A model generated the notes under the pieces. That model saw only the letters and a list, made by a program, of their open reading frames with translations. It had not been told where the DNA came from and did no database searches. From Saccopteryx bilineata (taxonomy: Eukaryota; Chordata; Mammalia; Chiroptera; Emballonuridae), in contig NC_089490.1 of the NCBI RefSeq assembly GCF_036850765.1, positions 274,240,482-274,304,481 on the forward strand: a stretch of DNA of 64,000 nt, read 5' to 3'. Shown piece by piece: positions 35,564-46,759 of this stretch (position 1 is its first letter; each line of letters begins with the position of its first letter). The translations under genes and the position numbers were made by a program.

Positions 35564-37219
35564 TATAATCAAAATGGCCATATTACCCAAAGCAATCTAT
35601 AAATTTAATACAATTCCTATCAAAATTCCTATGACATTCTTTAAAGAAATGGAACAAAAAATCATCAGATTTATATGGAACTATAAAAACCCCCGATTAG
35701 CCAAAGCAATCCTAAGGAAAAAGAATGAAGCTGGGGGCATTACAATACCTGACTTCAAACTATATTATAGGGCCATGACAATCAAAACAGCATGGTATTG
35801 GCAGAAAAATAGACACTCAGACCAATGGAACAGAATAGAAAGTCCAGAAATAAAACCACATATATATGGTCAAATAATTTTTGATAAAGGGGCCAACAAC
35901 ACACAATGGAGAAAACAAAGCCTCTTCAACAAATGGTGCTGGGAAAACTGGAAAGTCACTTGCAAAAGAATGATACTCGACTACAGCTTGTCCCCTTGTA
36001 CTAAAATTAATTCAAAATGGATCAAAGTCCTAAATATAAGAACTGAAACAAGAAAGTACATAGAAGACATAGGTTCTAAACTCATAGACCTTGGTTTTAA
36101 AGAGCATTTTATGAATTTGACTCCAAAGGCAAGAGAAGTGAAGGCAAAGATAAATGAATGGGACTATATCAGACTAAAAAGGTTTTGCTCAGCAAGAGAA
36201 ACTGACAACAAAATAAACAGACAGCCAACTAATTGGGAAATGATATTTTTAAACACCTGCTCAGATAAGGGCCTAATATCCAAAATATACAAAGAACTCA
36301 TAAAACTCAACAACAAACAAACAATCCAATAAAAAAATGGGAAGAGGATATGAACAGACACTTCTCCCAGGAAGAAATACAAATGGCCTACAGATATATG
36401 AAAAGATTCTCATCTTCATTAGTTATTAGAGAAATGCAAATCAAAACTACAATGCGATACCACCTCACACCTGTTAGATTAACTATTATCAACAAGACAG
36501 GTAATAGCAAATGCTGGAGAGGCTGTGGAAAAAAAGGAACCCTCATTCACTGTTGGTGGAACTGTAAAGTAGTACAAACATTATGGAAGAAAGTATGGTG
36601 GTTCCTCAAAAAACTGAAAATAGAGCTACCTTATGACCCAGCAATCCCTCTACTGGGTATATACCCCCAAAACTGAGAAACATTGATACGTAAAGACACA
36701 TGCAGCCCCATGTTCATTGCAGCATTGTTCACAGTGGCCAAGACATGGAAACATCCAAAAAGCCCTTCAATAGAAGACTGGATAAAGAAGATATGGCACA
36801 TATACACTATGGCATACTACTCAGCTATAAGAAATGATGACATCGGATCATTTACAACAAAATGGTGGGATCTTGATAACATTATATGGAGTGAAATTAG
36901 TAAATCAGAAAAAAACAAGAACTACATGATCCCATACATTGGTGGGACATAAAAACAAGACTAAGAGACATGGACAAGAATGTGGTGGTTACCAGGGGTG
37001 AGGGTGAGGGGGTGCGCAGGAGGGAAGGAGGAGAGGGGAAGGGGGAGGGGGAGGGGCACAAAGAAAACTAGATAGAGGGTGACGGAGGACAATCTGACTT
37101 TGGGTGATGGGTATGCAACATAATTGAATGACAAGATAACCTGGACATGTTTTCTTTGAATATATGTACCCTGATTTATTGATGTCACTCCATTAACATT
37201 AATATAAATTTATCTATAA
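35564..37219 (+). mobile_element. 5'-truncated LINE-1, about 1.66 kb
   Basis: Only the last part of ORF2 and the 3'UTR are present, bracketed by an exact 17-bp target duplication. The 5' truncation falls inside the [15 protein letters not shown] region of ORF2. The 3'UTR carries the G-rich polypurine tract at about 36995-37058, followed by the same trailing region seen in the 2.8-7.0 kb copy (ctttgggtgatgggtatgc, ctgatttattgatgtcac). The encoded protein is similar enough to that copy to be the same subfamily. It landed in an ancient L1. Confidence 0.96.
35574..36952 (+). pseudogene. LINE-1 ORF2 C-terminal fragment, frame broken
   Basis: The frame 35574-36332 encodes the post-reverse-transcriptase region ([19 protein letters not shown] onward). 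A CAAA tandem at about 36311-36327 is one unit shorter than in the 3.8-kb copy, which shifts the frame. The next frame resumes at 36350 and includes the Cys-containing motifs ([15 protein letters not shown]). It meets a TGA at 36677 where the other copy has a sense TCA. The final part runs 36683-36952 to the expected end (MIPYIGGT). It is noncoding now. Confidence 0.93.
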
Positions 37220-37236
37220 AAAATATTTGGAACTAA
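37220..37236. repeat. Target-site duplication, right copy (L1 at 35.6-37.2 kb)
   Basis: Exact 17-bp copy of 35547-35563. The sequence that follows (attatgatgag) continues the ancient L1 host. Confidence 0.95.
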
Positions 37237-37589
37237 ATTATGATGAGAATAAAACACCAAAAATTGCAGTACAAAATAAAATCAGTGCTTAGAATGACAT
37301 TTACAGCATCTAACGTACATATTAGAAGAAAGATATAAAATCAAGGGTATAAGCTTTCATCTTAGAAAACTAGATAAGAAAGTTCACTTTTAGCCTAAAG
37401 TAAGCAGAAAAAAATAAAATAAAACCTAGAGCAGAAATTAATTAAAGTGAAATTAGGAAAACAAGAGAAAAATATCAGTAAAATTAAAGTATGGGTCTTT
37501 AAAAAGATCAATAAAGTTGATAAGTTCTAGACAGAATAACAAAGAAATAGTAGATACAAGTTACTAATATCAGAAATGAAAGGGATGTT

Positions 37590-37935
37590 GGTCCTGGCCA
37601 GTAGCTCAGTGGATAGAGTGTCAGCCCAGTGTATAGATGTCCCTAGTTTGATTCCAAGTCAGGGTACACAGGAGAAGCGACCATCTGCTTCTCCCTGTTT
37701 CCTCTTCCTCTTCTCTCCCTCTTCCCTTCCTGCAGCCAGTGGTGCTATTGGTTTGAGCATGGATGGCCCAATACACTGAGGATAGCTCCTTTGGAGCACA
37801 TCAGCTTCAGGCACTAAAAATAACTTGGTACTTGAGCATTGGCCCCAGATGGGGTTGCCAGGTGGACCCCAGTCAGAGCACACGAGGGAGTCTGCCTCAC
37901 AATCTCCTCTCTTCTTTCACCTAAAAAAAAAAAAC
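37590..37935 (+). mobile_element. Medium-length SINE (older long-type relative)
   Basis: The head is ggtcctggccagtagctcag with a diverged B box (agtttgattccaagtcag). The body has a CT-rich stretch, ctgcagccagtggtgctattgg, two copies of gtgctcc/ggagcacatcagcttcagg-type sequence, and a cttggtacttgagcattgg segment. It ends in gagggagtctgcctcac and an A-tail. It resembles the element at 40376 more than the long Rhin-1-like SINEs, indicating a separate subfamily. It splits the ancient L1 between an atgaaagggatg-type segment and its continuation. Confidence 0.85.
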
Positions 37936-38129
37936 AAGAAAAAAAGAGAAAGAAATGTCATCACTGCTGATCCTGTGAACATTAAATGGGTAATTTAAAG
38001 TATAAGAAGAATTCTATGCCTTTATCTTAAATAAACCAAAAACTTGGAAAACAAAATATTAAAAATCAAAAAGATAAATGAATAATCTGAATAAAATTTG
38101 AAAAAATATCAATAAAAATGAGTTAATAA

Positions 38130-38445
38130 TTAAAACAGAGACAGGGTCACAAGGAACCTATGGACAGCTTTAAGAAGGAAGGAGGATGAGTGGATGTGAT
38201 CAAAGAAGGTGAAGGGATTAGCCAAATCATATATATATATAACACATAGATACAAATAACAGGGTAGCAAGTCCCAGAGGGAAATTGGAGATGAAGGTGG
38301 GGAGGGCGAGCAAAAGGAGTGAAATGGGAGTGGAAAGAGACTGTGCATGGGGCACAGGGGCACGATGCAGGGTGTTGAGGGTGTTATATTGAGTGAGACA
38401 CTTGAAACCATGTCAACACAATAAATTAAAATTTTTTTAAACAAA
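38130..38445 (+). mobile_element. Retroelement 3' tail inserted in the ancient L1
   Basis: A purine-rich stretch with ggtggggagggcgagc, then gttatattgagtgagacacttgaaacc and an acacaataaattaaaa end, sits inside the ancient L1. The G-rich tract followed by an AATAAA-containing end is typical of L1-type 3'UTRs. The family is uncertain and the 5' end is approximate. Confidence 0.5.
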
Positions 38446-39929
38446 TAAATCAATAATAATATCCAATGCTTTTTAGACCACCTGATCTAAAAAGAGATTT
38501 GGAATAAATGTATATTTTTACAATTAAAACAATGGGTTAATAATTAATAATCTTCAAAGAAAGCACTCAAGTAATTTCATAAGCATATCTTACCAACTAC
38601 TTAAGGAAGAAATGATATTACTTTTCTACCCTCTCTTCTAAAAATAGCATGTGGAACACTTCCTACCTCATAAAGGAAGGCAAACATTACCTTAATAACA
38701 AAACTAAATAAAGATAAGAAAAAGGACTACAGCCAATATATTACATGAATAAAGACATAAAAATATTTAACAAATAGTAAAAATACACAATAGTGTAGGA
38801 AAAGAAGTTATTCTCACAAACAAACGGTAATTACTCTAATTTTGCCAATATGGTTCAACTTTTCTTTAAATAAATCAATTTAATTCACCATATCAGTAGA
38901 CTAAAGAAAAAAATCATAAGGCCTTATCATTTATAAAAAATGTTACTTGATAAGATCCAACTCCCATTCATGATTTTAAAAAATTCAGCGAGGTCAGACT
39001 AGGATGACATTTTTCTAAATTGCTAAAAAATTTCTACAAACAATCTATAGCTAACATCATATTTATTGAGAAACTAGATGCCTTCTCCCTAAGACTGTGT
39101 ACAAGATAAGGATGTCTTCTCTTCTATTCAACATCACATTAGAGGTCCTAGTTAATTTGATAAGAAAAAGAAATAAAAGGGATACAAATTGAAAAGAAAT
39201 ATGTAAAACTTCCTTTATTTGCAGATTTCATGGTTTTATATATAAAAAAATCTCAAGTAATTGATAAAAAAATCCTAGATCTAATAAGTAACTCTAGCAA
39301 GGTTGAGGGTTCAAGGTTAATATAAAAACAAAAACTCAATTACTTTCCTATATAATCAGAAAAGCAATTAAAATTTTAAATATATGTATCATTTGCAATA
39401 ACATAAAAAATATAAGAATTAGGTAAAAATCTAACAAAATGTACAGGATTTATATGTGGAAAATAAAACTGATGCAAGAAATTAAACATGATCTTAATAA
39501 ATGAGATGGTATTTTATGTTTATAAGTTGAAACAAAATATTATTAAGCTGTTTATCCTCCTCAGATTTACCTATAGATTAAACACAATTCCAATCAGAAT
39601 CTCAGCAAGGTATTTTATAAAAAACAGCATATTGATTCTCAAATTTGCTTAGAAAGATAAAAGACAGTCTACCAACACAATACTGAAAAGAAGTTGGAGT
39701 ACTCAGACTATCTGATTTAAAATCTTACTATGAAGCCCAATCAATAAGATAGCATAGAAATGGTGAAATAATAGTCAAACCAAAATAACAGAACAGAGAG
39801 CCTACAAATGGCTCACACAAATATAATGGTTTAGGTTAGGAAAGAATCAAAAGCAATATAATAAAGGAAGGGTAGTCTTTTCAAAAAAGTGTTAGAATAT
39901 TCGAACATCTATATTTTTAAAATGAGCCT

Positions 39930-40370
39930 AAGCAAAGTCTCTTGCTGTCCCATTCTCCCCACCTTTGCCAGTCTCCACCTCCATGCAACTCCTCCTTTCC
40001 CTCTGGCTGTCACCACATTGCTGTCTGTGTCTATGTATTACCTATACACTGCTCACAAAAATTAGGGGATATATTATCATTTCATATTCATTTTGAAATA
40101 TCCCCTAATTTTTGTAAGCAGCATATATATTTTTTTCTTGCTTAATCTTTTCATCTTCTATCATTCAGCCATTCAACTCTCCTCCCTTCTGACAGTTGTT
40201 CCATGTGTTCATGACTCTGTTTCTATTTTTTCAGCTTATTTTGTTCATTAGATTCCACATATAAGTGAGATCAACAATGTGCAGCTAATGTTTCTCCAAA
40301 TTTTACACTTGAAACTTATATGGTTCTGTCAATCAATATCACCCCAATGAATGTATATAACAAAAAAGAA
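39930..40370. mobile_element. Retroelement tail fragments hosting a MITE
   Basis: From 39930 to about 40285 the plus strand follows an antisense L1 3'UTR (CT-rich start, then ctctgtttctattttttcag and gattccacatataagtgag). From about 40290 it switches to a sense-type tail (cacttgaaacttatatgg, tcaccccaatgaatg). A 77-bp hairpin MITE at 40047-40123 interrupts the first part. The composite origin is inference. Confidence 0.55.
40047..40123. mobile_element. 77-bp hairpin MITE, Tc1/mariner-like
   Basis: The inverted arms are 26 bp (40047-40072 and 40098-40123). They match at 23 positions, including the perfect block acaaaaattaggggatat against its complement, and enclose a 25-base loop. The element is flanked by TA on both sides (40045-40046, 40124-40125), the Tc1/mariner target duplication. 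Transcribed RNA would fold into a near-perfect hairpin of pre-miRNA size. No transposase is present. Confidence 0.82.
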
Positions 40371-40375
40371 ATAGG

Positions 40376-40714
40376 CTTTGACTGGTGGCACAGTGGATAG
40401 AGCTTCAGCTCAGTGTATGGACATCCGGGTTCTATTCCCTGTCAGGGCACACAGGATAAGTGACCATCTGATTCTCCCCCCTCCCTCTACGCCTTCTCTC
40501 CCTGTTTTCCTCCTACAGCCAGTGACTTGATTGGTTTGAGTGTGGCCCCAGGCACTGAGGATGGCTCAGTTGGTCTGAGTGTGTCAGCTTCAGGCAAAAA
40601 AAATAGCTCGGTACTAGAGCATCTGTCTTAGATGAGGTTGTCAGCGGATCTTGGAAGGGGTCATGCAGGATTTTGCCTCACTATCTCCTCTTCTCTCACC
40701 TAAAAAAAAAAAAA
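40376..40714 (+). mobile_element. Medium-length SINE
   Basis: The head ctttgactggtggcacagtggatagagc is followed by a B-box-like gggttctattccctgtcag and gcacacaggataagtgacc. A CT-rich region, cctacagccagtgacttgattgg, gtcagcttcaggc and ctcggtactagagcatctg follow, ending in an A-tail. This body order matches the SINE at 37590. Its A-tail served as landing site for the SINE at 40722. Confidence 0.85.
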
Positions 40715-40721
40715 AGAAGAA

Positions 40722-41120
40722 GGCCCTGGCCGGTTGGCTCAGCGGTAGAGTGTCGGCCTGGCGTGCGGGGGACCCGGGTTCGATTCCCAGCCAGGGCACA
40801 TAGGAGAAGTGCCCATTTGCTTCTCCACCCCCCCTTCCTCTCTGTCTCTCTCTTCCCCTCCCACAGCCAAGGCTCCAATGGAGCAAAGATGGCCCGGGCG
40901 CTGAGGATGGCTCCTTGGCTCTGCCCCAGGTGCTAGAGTGGCTCTGGTCGCAGCAGAGCGACGCCCCGGAGGGGCAGAGCATCGCCCCCTGGTGGGCAGA
41001 GTGTCGCCCCTGGTGGGCGTGCCGGGTGGATCCCGGTCGGGCGCATGCGGGAGTCTGTCTGACTGTCTCTCCCCGTTTCCAACTTCAGAAAAATACAAAA
41101 AAAAAAAAAAAAAAAAAAGA
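40722..41120 (+). mobile_element. Long Rhin-1-like SINE, well preserved
   Basis: The head is ggccctggccggttggctcag, with a perfect-looking B box (gggttcgattcccagcc). The body includes ttgcttctcc, a CT-rich tract and aaggctccaatggagcaaag. After a GC-rich region with two copies of a ccctggtgggc unit it ends gggcgcatgcgggagtctg, then an A-tail of about 22 bases. It inserted into the A-tail of the neighbouring SINE. A GAAGAAGAAG block follows. Low divergence suggests youth. Reading frames across it are artefacts. Confidence 0.95.
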
Positions 41121-41953
41121 AGAAGAAGAAAAGAAACAAATGTATGTTAGGAATTCACAGTTTAAGGCTATTTACTATCACCTTATCAATTCATAGTGAT
41201 TTATTGGCTCCTTTTTAAATAAATTATATTTACCTTTAACAATTTGTGAGAGGCTTCTTATGTCAATAGAGATCTCTTTCAATTTAAAAATTTTAAATAT
41301 TGTGCATTTAGATTGTAATTATCCTGTATAATATTACTTTAGCCTACTTCCTCTAGCTATTGGATAATATTCTTTCTATCCTATTCACTGTTAAGAAAGA
41401 GATTATTGCCTGCATTTTTATGTTTTGCATAATTGTGCATGTATTACTATTCAATAAAATTACTAAAAGACATTTAAAAAAATTAATTTAGTCAAGATTT
41501 TACTCTTTCCCCCCAAAATTAACTCAAATGTATTTTTGCTCTAAATGTATAATTAATTTAAACTATAATACTTCTAGAAAAAAAATAGGAGAAAATCTAT
41601 GTTACTTTGGTTTTGGTGATATACTTTTAGATACAATACCAAAAGCACAATCCGTGAAAGGAAAAAATTGACAAGTTGGAGTTTATTAAATTTGAAAACT
41701 GATGCTGCATGAAACATAATGTTAAGATAATAAAAGCCAAAGTCACAGACTGGGAGAAAGTATTTGCAAAATGCATAATTAATAACGAATGCTTAAGACT
41801 GAGCAATAAGAAACAACCCAATTAAAAAAATGTGCAAAAGATCTGAGCAGACACCTCACAAAAATAAAAATTAAAAAAATATATATATGTAACACAAGCA
41901 AATGAAAAGATGTTCATTGTCATTTGGAAATTCCATATTAAGATCAATAAGAA

Positions 41954-42306
41954 GGCCCTGGCCAGTTGGCTCAGTAGTAGAGCATTGGCCCGACGTGTGA
42001 AAGTCCCAGGTTTGATTCCCAGTCAGTGCCCATCTCCTTCACCCTTTCCCCTCTCCTTTCTCTCTATCTCTCTATCTCTCTTCCCCTCCCACAACTAAGG
42101 CTCCATTGGAGCAAAATTGGCCGAGAAGCTGGGGATGGCTCCATGGCCACCATCTCAGGCGCTAGAATGGCTCCAGTTGCAGCAGAGCAATGGCCCAGAT
42201 AGGCAGAGCATCTCCCTCTGGTGGGCATGCTGGGTGGATCCTGGTCCTGTGCATGCGGGAGTCTGTCTGCCGCTCCCCTCCCCCGCTACTCACTTCAAAA
42301 AAATTG
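41954..42306 (+). mobile_element. Long Rhin-1-like SINE, one-unit form
   Basis: The head ggccctggccagttggctcag and B box (aggtttgattcccagtc) precede a CT-rich tract, aaggctccattggagc, a GC-rich part with a single ctggtgggc unit, and gtgcatgcgggagtctg. The A-tail is short and interrupted. It is more diverged than the copy at 40722. It sits in the ancient L1. Confidence 0.92.
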
Positions 42307-43060
42307 AAAAGAAAAACCTGTCAATGACAGTTGCTAGTAAGGGTATGCACTACCAGGAATTCTCATTTATTACTGCTGGGAATGCAAAATGGCACAGTCA
42401 CTGTGAAAAAACAGTATGGCAATTTCTTACAAAACTAAATATAGTCTTGAACATATAAACCAGCAATAATATTCCTAGATATTTATCCAACTAATTTTAA
42501 AACTTATATTCACCCCAATACTTACACATAAATGCTTATAGTAGCTTTATTCATTATTACTTCAAACTGGAAGTAGCCAAGATGTCCCTTAATAGAGAAA
42601 TACATGAAGAAACTGTAGTCCCACCTTACAATGGAGTTCAGGAGATCCCCAGATAAAATGCATATTGTGACAGAACAATCTAACTTTATTATAAATATAT
42701 AAAACAATCTCACTAAAGGAAATTAGCAAGAAAATTATTTCTAATCAACTTTAGGTATTAGTGGAATCTGTAAAACTAAAGGCAAAAGTATTGTAGTTGA
42801 TAAAGTTATTTCACATGGGAATACATATTAACAAATATGCTACTGTTCTATACATAAACTGAAACTGAATAATTAGGTAAATGAATGGCAGACAGAAAAA
42901 GGCAATTTTCTCATAATTGAAGTGGAAAATTTTATATAAACAAGGAGAGGATACTATTTATAGAATGATCCATAGGTAATAGGTTCAAATTTAAAATATT
43001 TGTATAAATTTATGTTTAGTATGATAAAAAAAACAGATGGTTGCATAAAGAATAGTTATA

Positions 43061-43061
43061 G

Positions 43062-43111
<50 letters not shown>

Positions 43112-43112
43112 G
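43061..43112 (+). repeat. (TA)n(TG)n(TA)n microsatellite
   Basis: A TG run at about 43071-43098 is flanked on both sides by TA dinucleotides. Confidence 0.93.
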
Positions 43113-43582
43113 ATTTAGACTACATGCATATATTTTTGTTGCTATGTCAGCTTAGAAGGCTGAAAAGCAATAATACCCCAGTAGCAACAACACTGACTTC
43201 CAGATTTGGGGTTCCTAAGTTCACTCTCTGACAAGTAAATGAGGATTTCTTGAAAAATGGATGATTCTGTACTGTGACTGGAGATTTACAAAATGTGCTT
43301 GAAGCATTTTATAGTAATAGAAAGTAAAAAAATTGCTCAAAACAAACAAACAAGCATAAATACTATATCAAAGGAATACAAGAGCCAACTGAAATCACTC
43401 CCTATGGCCAAAGCTCAAACAATCTAAGCAACAAAATAAATACAGTAGGATTGGGTTATAATCCAAAGTATAAAATAAATATCCATGAGTCCACACTTAT
43501 ATAATAAATGATTAAATAAATGGAGAAGAATGGATAAGTCTCCCATGCATAAAAAAACTCAAAATAATTTGTGTAAACATTT

Positions 43583-43760
43583 GCTATGGATTGAATGTTT
43601 GGGTCACCCTAAAATTCATGATGAAACTGAACTCTCAGTGTGTTGGCATCAGGAGGTGGGGCCTTTGGCAGGGGATTAGGTCAAGAGGTTGGAGCACTCA
43701 TGAATGAGATTACTAAAACAATGCTCCACCCTTAAATAACTCTGTAAGTGTGTGTTTCAC
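43583..43760 (+). mobile_element. MLT1/MST-type LTR fragment
   Basis: tgctatggattgaatgtttgg, then a gaactctcagtgtg block and gcatcaggaggtggggcctttgg, ggattaggtcaagagg, and atgaatgagattac follow the 5' half of ERVL-MaLR LTRs. The 3' half is missing. It lies inside the ancient L1. Confidence 0.75.
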
Positions 43761-44854
43761 ATGTGAATTCCTTCCAAAAATGACAGTATGGAAAGAAGAA
43801 AATAAAGTAAATTTACAGTGAAAAAAACTGATTTTTGTCTGCACAGAAAATCAAGGTCAGCACCAACAGTGATAAATCATATTGGTAGTATGTACTGTGA
43901 CATAATGGAATGAAAGTAACACTTTATCTCCAAAGCCTTGTTCCCCAAATCATGTAATCTTAGTCTAATAAAAAAAAAGTCAGACAAATTCCACTTATTG
44001 GACTTTCTACAAAATACCAGACCAAAACTCCTCAAAACTGTCAAGGTCATCAAAAACAAGGAAAGTTTACAAAACTAACACCAGCAAAATGAAAGCCAAG
44101 GACTATTAAATATAATGTGGTATCTAGGATGAGATTCCAGAATACAAAATGGACATTGGGTGAAAACTGAAATCTGAATGTGGTATGCACTTTACTTAAT
44201 AACAATATATTAATATTGCTTTATTAAACATAAAAGAGTAGAGTACTGGCATACATTGGCTCTTAATGAGAGGGGAAATTCGGTGTCAGGTATTTGGAAA
44301 CTCTCTGTTCTACCTTTACATTTTTTTCTGTGTATCTAAAACTACTCTAAAATAAAATATGTATTTTAAAAAAATAAAGAGGATGCCTCTGAAAGACTGC
44401 ATGTATACCCTAAAGAGACTGAGGTCACATGGGTCAGTCCTTTAAGCAGGACAAAAATACTGTTACTTTGAATATTTAATCATCCAAGTAGAAAGAGATT
44501 TAGAGAAAATTTAGCTTTAATCATTAAAAATAAAGTTTTATATTTATATGACTGAATCATAGCATTTAATTTTTAACCAAACTAAAGTAAGTTAAATTTA
44601 TAAAATATTTTTTCCAAGATGAAGTAAAAAGAGAAAAGATATATTTTTTATGTCTTTCTAGGTTTATCCCAACCTTTTAAACACACACAGTTCTTTTTTT
44701 ATTGAAGTAAATAAATCATAAGTAAATAATTTAAATGACTGTAATAACCTTCACTATTTGTGTTAACTCTGTTGAACTGTAATCAATGGACCTGTTTGTT
44801 AAGGGTTTTCTACATAATCCAATTATCACTCTCATCACGGCCACCATCATCCTC

Positions 44855-45080
44855 ACCATCATAGCAGACACTTCTATAATGCTTACATTGGCCAGGCATT
44901 GTTCTCTGAGTTTATTTGATTAATTCCACTAATACCTTCAAACACCTAAAGAGATATATTCCGTGGGGAAACTGAGACACAGACGGGCTGTTATTTTCCA
45001 AGTAGAGCAATTAGTGATGGAGCCAGAATTCATCTTTAACTTTTATTCTAGAGAGTATATTATATCCACCATGCAATCCC
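44855..45080 (+). repeat. MIR SINE fossil
   Basis: The order is agcagacacttctataatgc, ggccaggcattgttctctg, ttaattccactaatacc, ggggaaactgagacacag, then gcaattagtgatggagcc, matching the MIR core and tail. It is diverged, with no visible duplication. Confidence 0.8.
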
Positions 45081-45099
45081 CCCTTGCATGAACAGCCCG

Positions 45100-46555
45100 A
45101 CTCAAATAACAGCATGCTCACCCTTAGGAAAGCAAAGTATCTGTCAATAGTTGGCTATATTATGGAACAATCTGGAAAAAACACCTTTCACTTCATTGCT
45201 GTAGTAAATAACAAACTGGGATTTCTTCAGCTGGATCAATTACGAGAGCATAGGAAGACTTTTGTTATATATGGGCAGTGTCAGAGTGTAATTTCATCTA
45301 CTTAGCAATAAAGTGTAGGGCATGGAAATGGTAGAGGCTCGTGCTGGGTCTGCTCCTCCCAAGGACTCCCTCACCCGAAAAACATGTGTTTGGCAGCTGG
45401 GGGAATGTGTTAGTTCAAAGGAAATAATAAAAGTCAGAGTAAAAGAAGGCAAATACGCATTCTCCATGTATTTACTTATAACATATGTTAAATAATTGTA
45501 ACGTGTTTGTTTTCATGTTTCGTTACTAGGAACTTTTACCTTATCTCCAAAGAATAGAAGACAGCCAAGTCACAACATGTTTTGCCTCTTTCTAAATAAG
45601 TCATTTATGAGCAGCCTGTATAATGCTGACTCTGACTATATTAGCAGCAGATTCTGGCTACTTAAAAACTGGGAAAATAGTTTCCAGACACTAAATAACT
45701 AGCAGACTAGTCCCATTTGAAATAACTTTGTGAGAAATACCTGTTACTGAGCTTGTCAGGGCCATGCAGGGTGAACAAACCATCTTCCTAGACTAATGAT
45801 TGGCCATGCCAAAGAAGGTTTGTGTCCTTACTCAAATTCTGAAAGGCTGTTTACCAATTTTGAAAGAACCACCCGCTACATCAACCGAAGGAGGCAGTCA
45901 AAAATGGACTGAAGCTCTTCTTCGAGTTAAGACAGTACAAGGAAGGATTTGGGCCTTAAAATAAGGATGATAATAATAACTCTAACCCTTGGTAAGTAAC
46001 TGAGGGACTAATCATTTTATCTTCATGAGTCTCAACAATCTCATCCAAAAACTTGGTATAAGCTAGATTCCAAGAGTGAATTGAGAATGAAAATAAACAG
46101 GTGTTGAAATATTCAGCCATGATAATCAGTACTAATTTAATGTATTTATATTGCTTTCTACAATGTACTCCCACATAATTGAGAAGGAATTTAATCTAGT
46201 TTAATTTTAACAGTAGGATGAACTCACAGTACTACTTAGCACCAACATTTGAGGGAGGATGACTTGCTGGCATGTGACAAAGCAAAGAAACGAGTGACTG
46301 CATTGCCCATTTGGAGAACTTCTCTTTTACTCTAAGAAGATGCACAGCTTCATTCCTGTGGTTGAAACATGAAATGAAGCAAGTAGATAGGCAGGAATAC
46401 CTATGTAGAGTGGGAATACAATTTGTTGGAATAGTCAGCAAAAAAGTCTGCAAGATAATCCAGAGTCTGGCCAAAGAGTGTCTTAAATGAATATCATTCT
46501 ATATCATCTGGGTGACAGTGTTAAGACCACTCTGATAACTACTAAACTCTCAGAG
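45100..46555. other. Unassigned noncoding sequence
   Basis: I see no gene or named repeat. Short frames only. Confidence 0.4.
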
Positions 46556-46559
46556 TAGT

Positions 46560-46750
46560 CCACTCTTTGCTTGCCTTCTCATATATAACTCACAAGTACC
46601 CTATGAGACACAATCACAGTTTCTATTTGGTAGAGGAGTAAACTGGAGAGTCATAAGATGAACCACTTGTCCAAGTACATATTTCAGTGGGGATGACACC
46701 CCCACCCTGCCCAGATCAGGAGTCTGAGCTCCTAACCACGGTGGCTTCTG
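46560..46750 (+). repeat. MIR SINE fossil
   Basis: acaagtaccctatgagac, ttggtagaggagtaaactgg, cacttgtccaagtacat and gagctcctaaccacgg follow the MIR order, including the end that reads as an old tRNA-SINE tail. Confidence 0.7.
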
Positions 46751-46759
46751 TGCCAGAAT

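Larger units (their letters stand above)
35100..39910 (+). mobile_element. Ancient L1 ORF2 remnant carrying several younger insertions
   Basis: Diverged L1 ORF2 segments appear in order. 35136-35339 resembles the endonuclease region (LIVPDFNNPLS, LLHPLTAEYIFSLSSH). 37450-37590 resembles the linker region. 39080-39300 resembles reverse transcriptase (a TRxGCL-like motif; PLFADFMVLYI, with FADF in place of FADD). 39530-39800 is downstream ORF2. Stops are frequent. It is interrupted by the L1 at 35564-37219, the SINE at 37590-37935 and a retroelement tail at about 38130-38445. Segment boundaries are approximate. Confidence 0.75.
41480..44375 (+). mobile_element. Ancient L1 3' region (ORF2 end and 3'UTR)
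   Basis: Diverged ORF2 C-terminal sequence is readable from about 41580 (ctgatgctgcatgaaac, cagactgggagaaagtatttg). After the SINE at 41954 it continues at 42340 (tttattactgctgggaatgc, agtagccaagatgtccc). The 3'UTR runs to about 44375, ending in tgtatctaaaactactctaaaataaaat. It is interrupted also by a TG microsatellite (43061-43112) and an MLT1-like piece (43583-43760). It is not coding. Confidence 0.7.

Noticed and set aside
40722..40800. tRNA-like sequence with A and B box
   Set aside because: It is the head of a SINE. It lacks a complete cloverleaf and continues into the SINE body, so it is not a tRNA gene.
40641..41098. Overlapping frames of about 110-120 codons on both strands
   Set aside because: All lie within the long SINE, whose GC-rich body has few stops. 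The same translations recur at 19.3, 59.6 and 61.1 kb.
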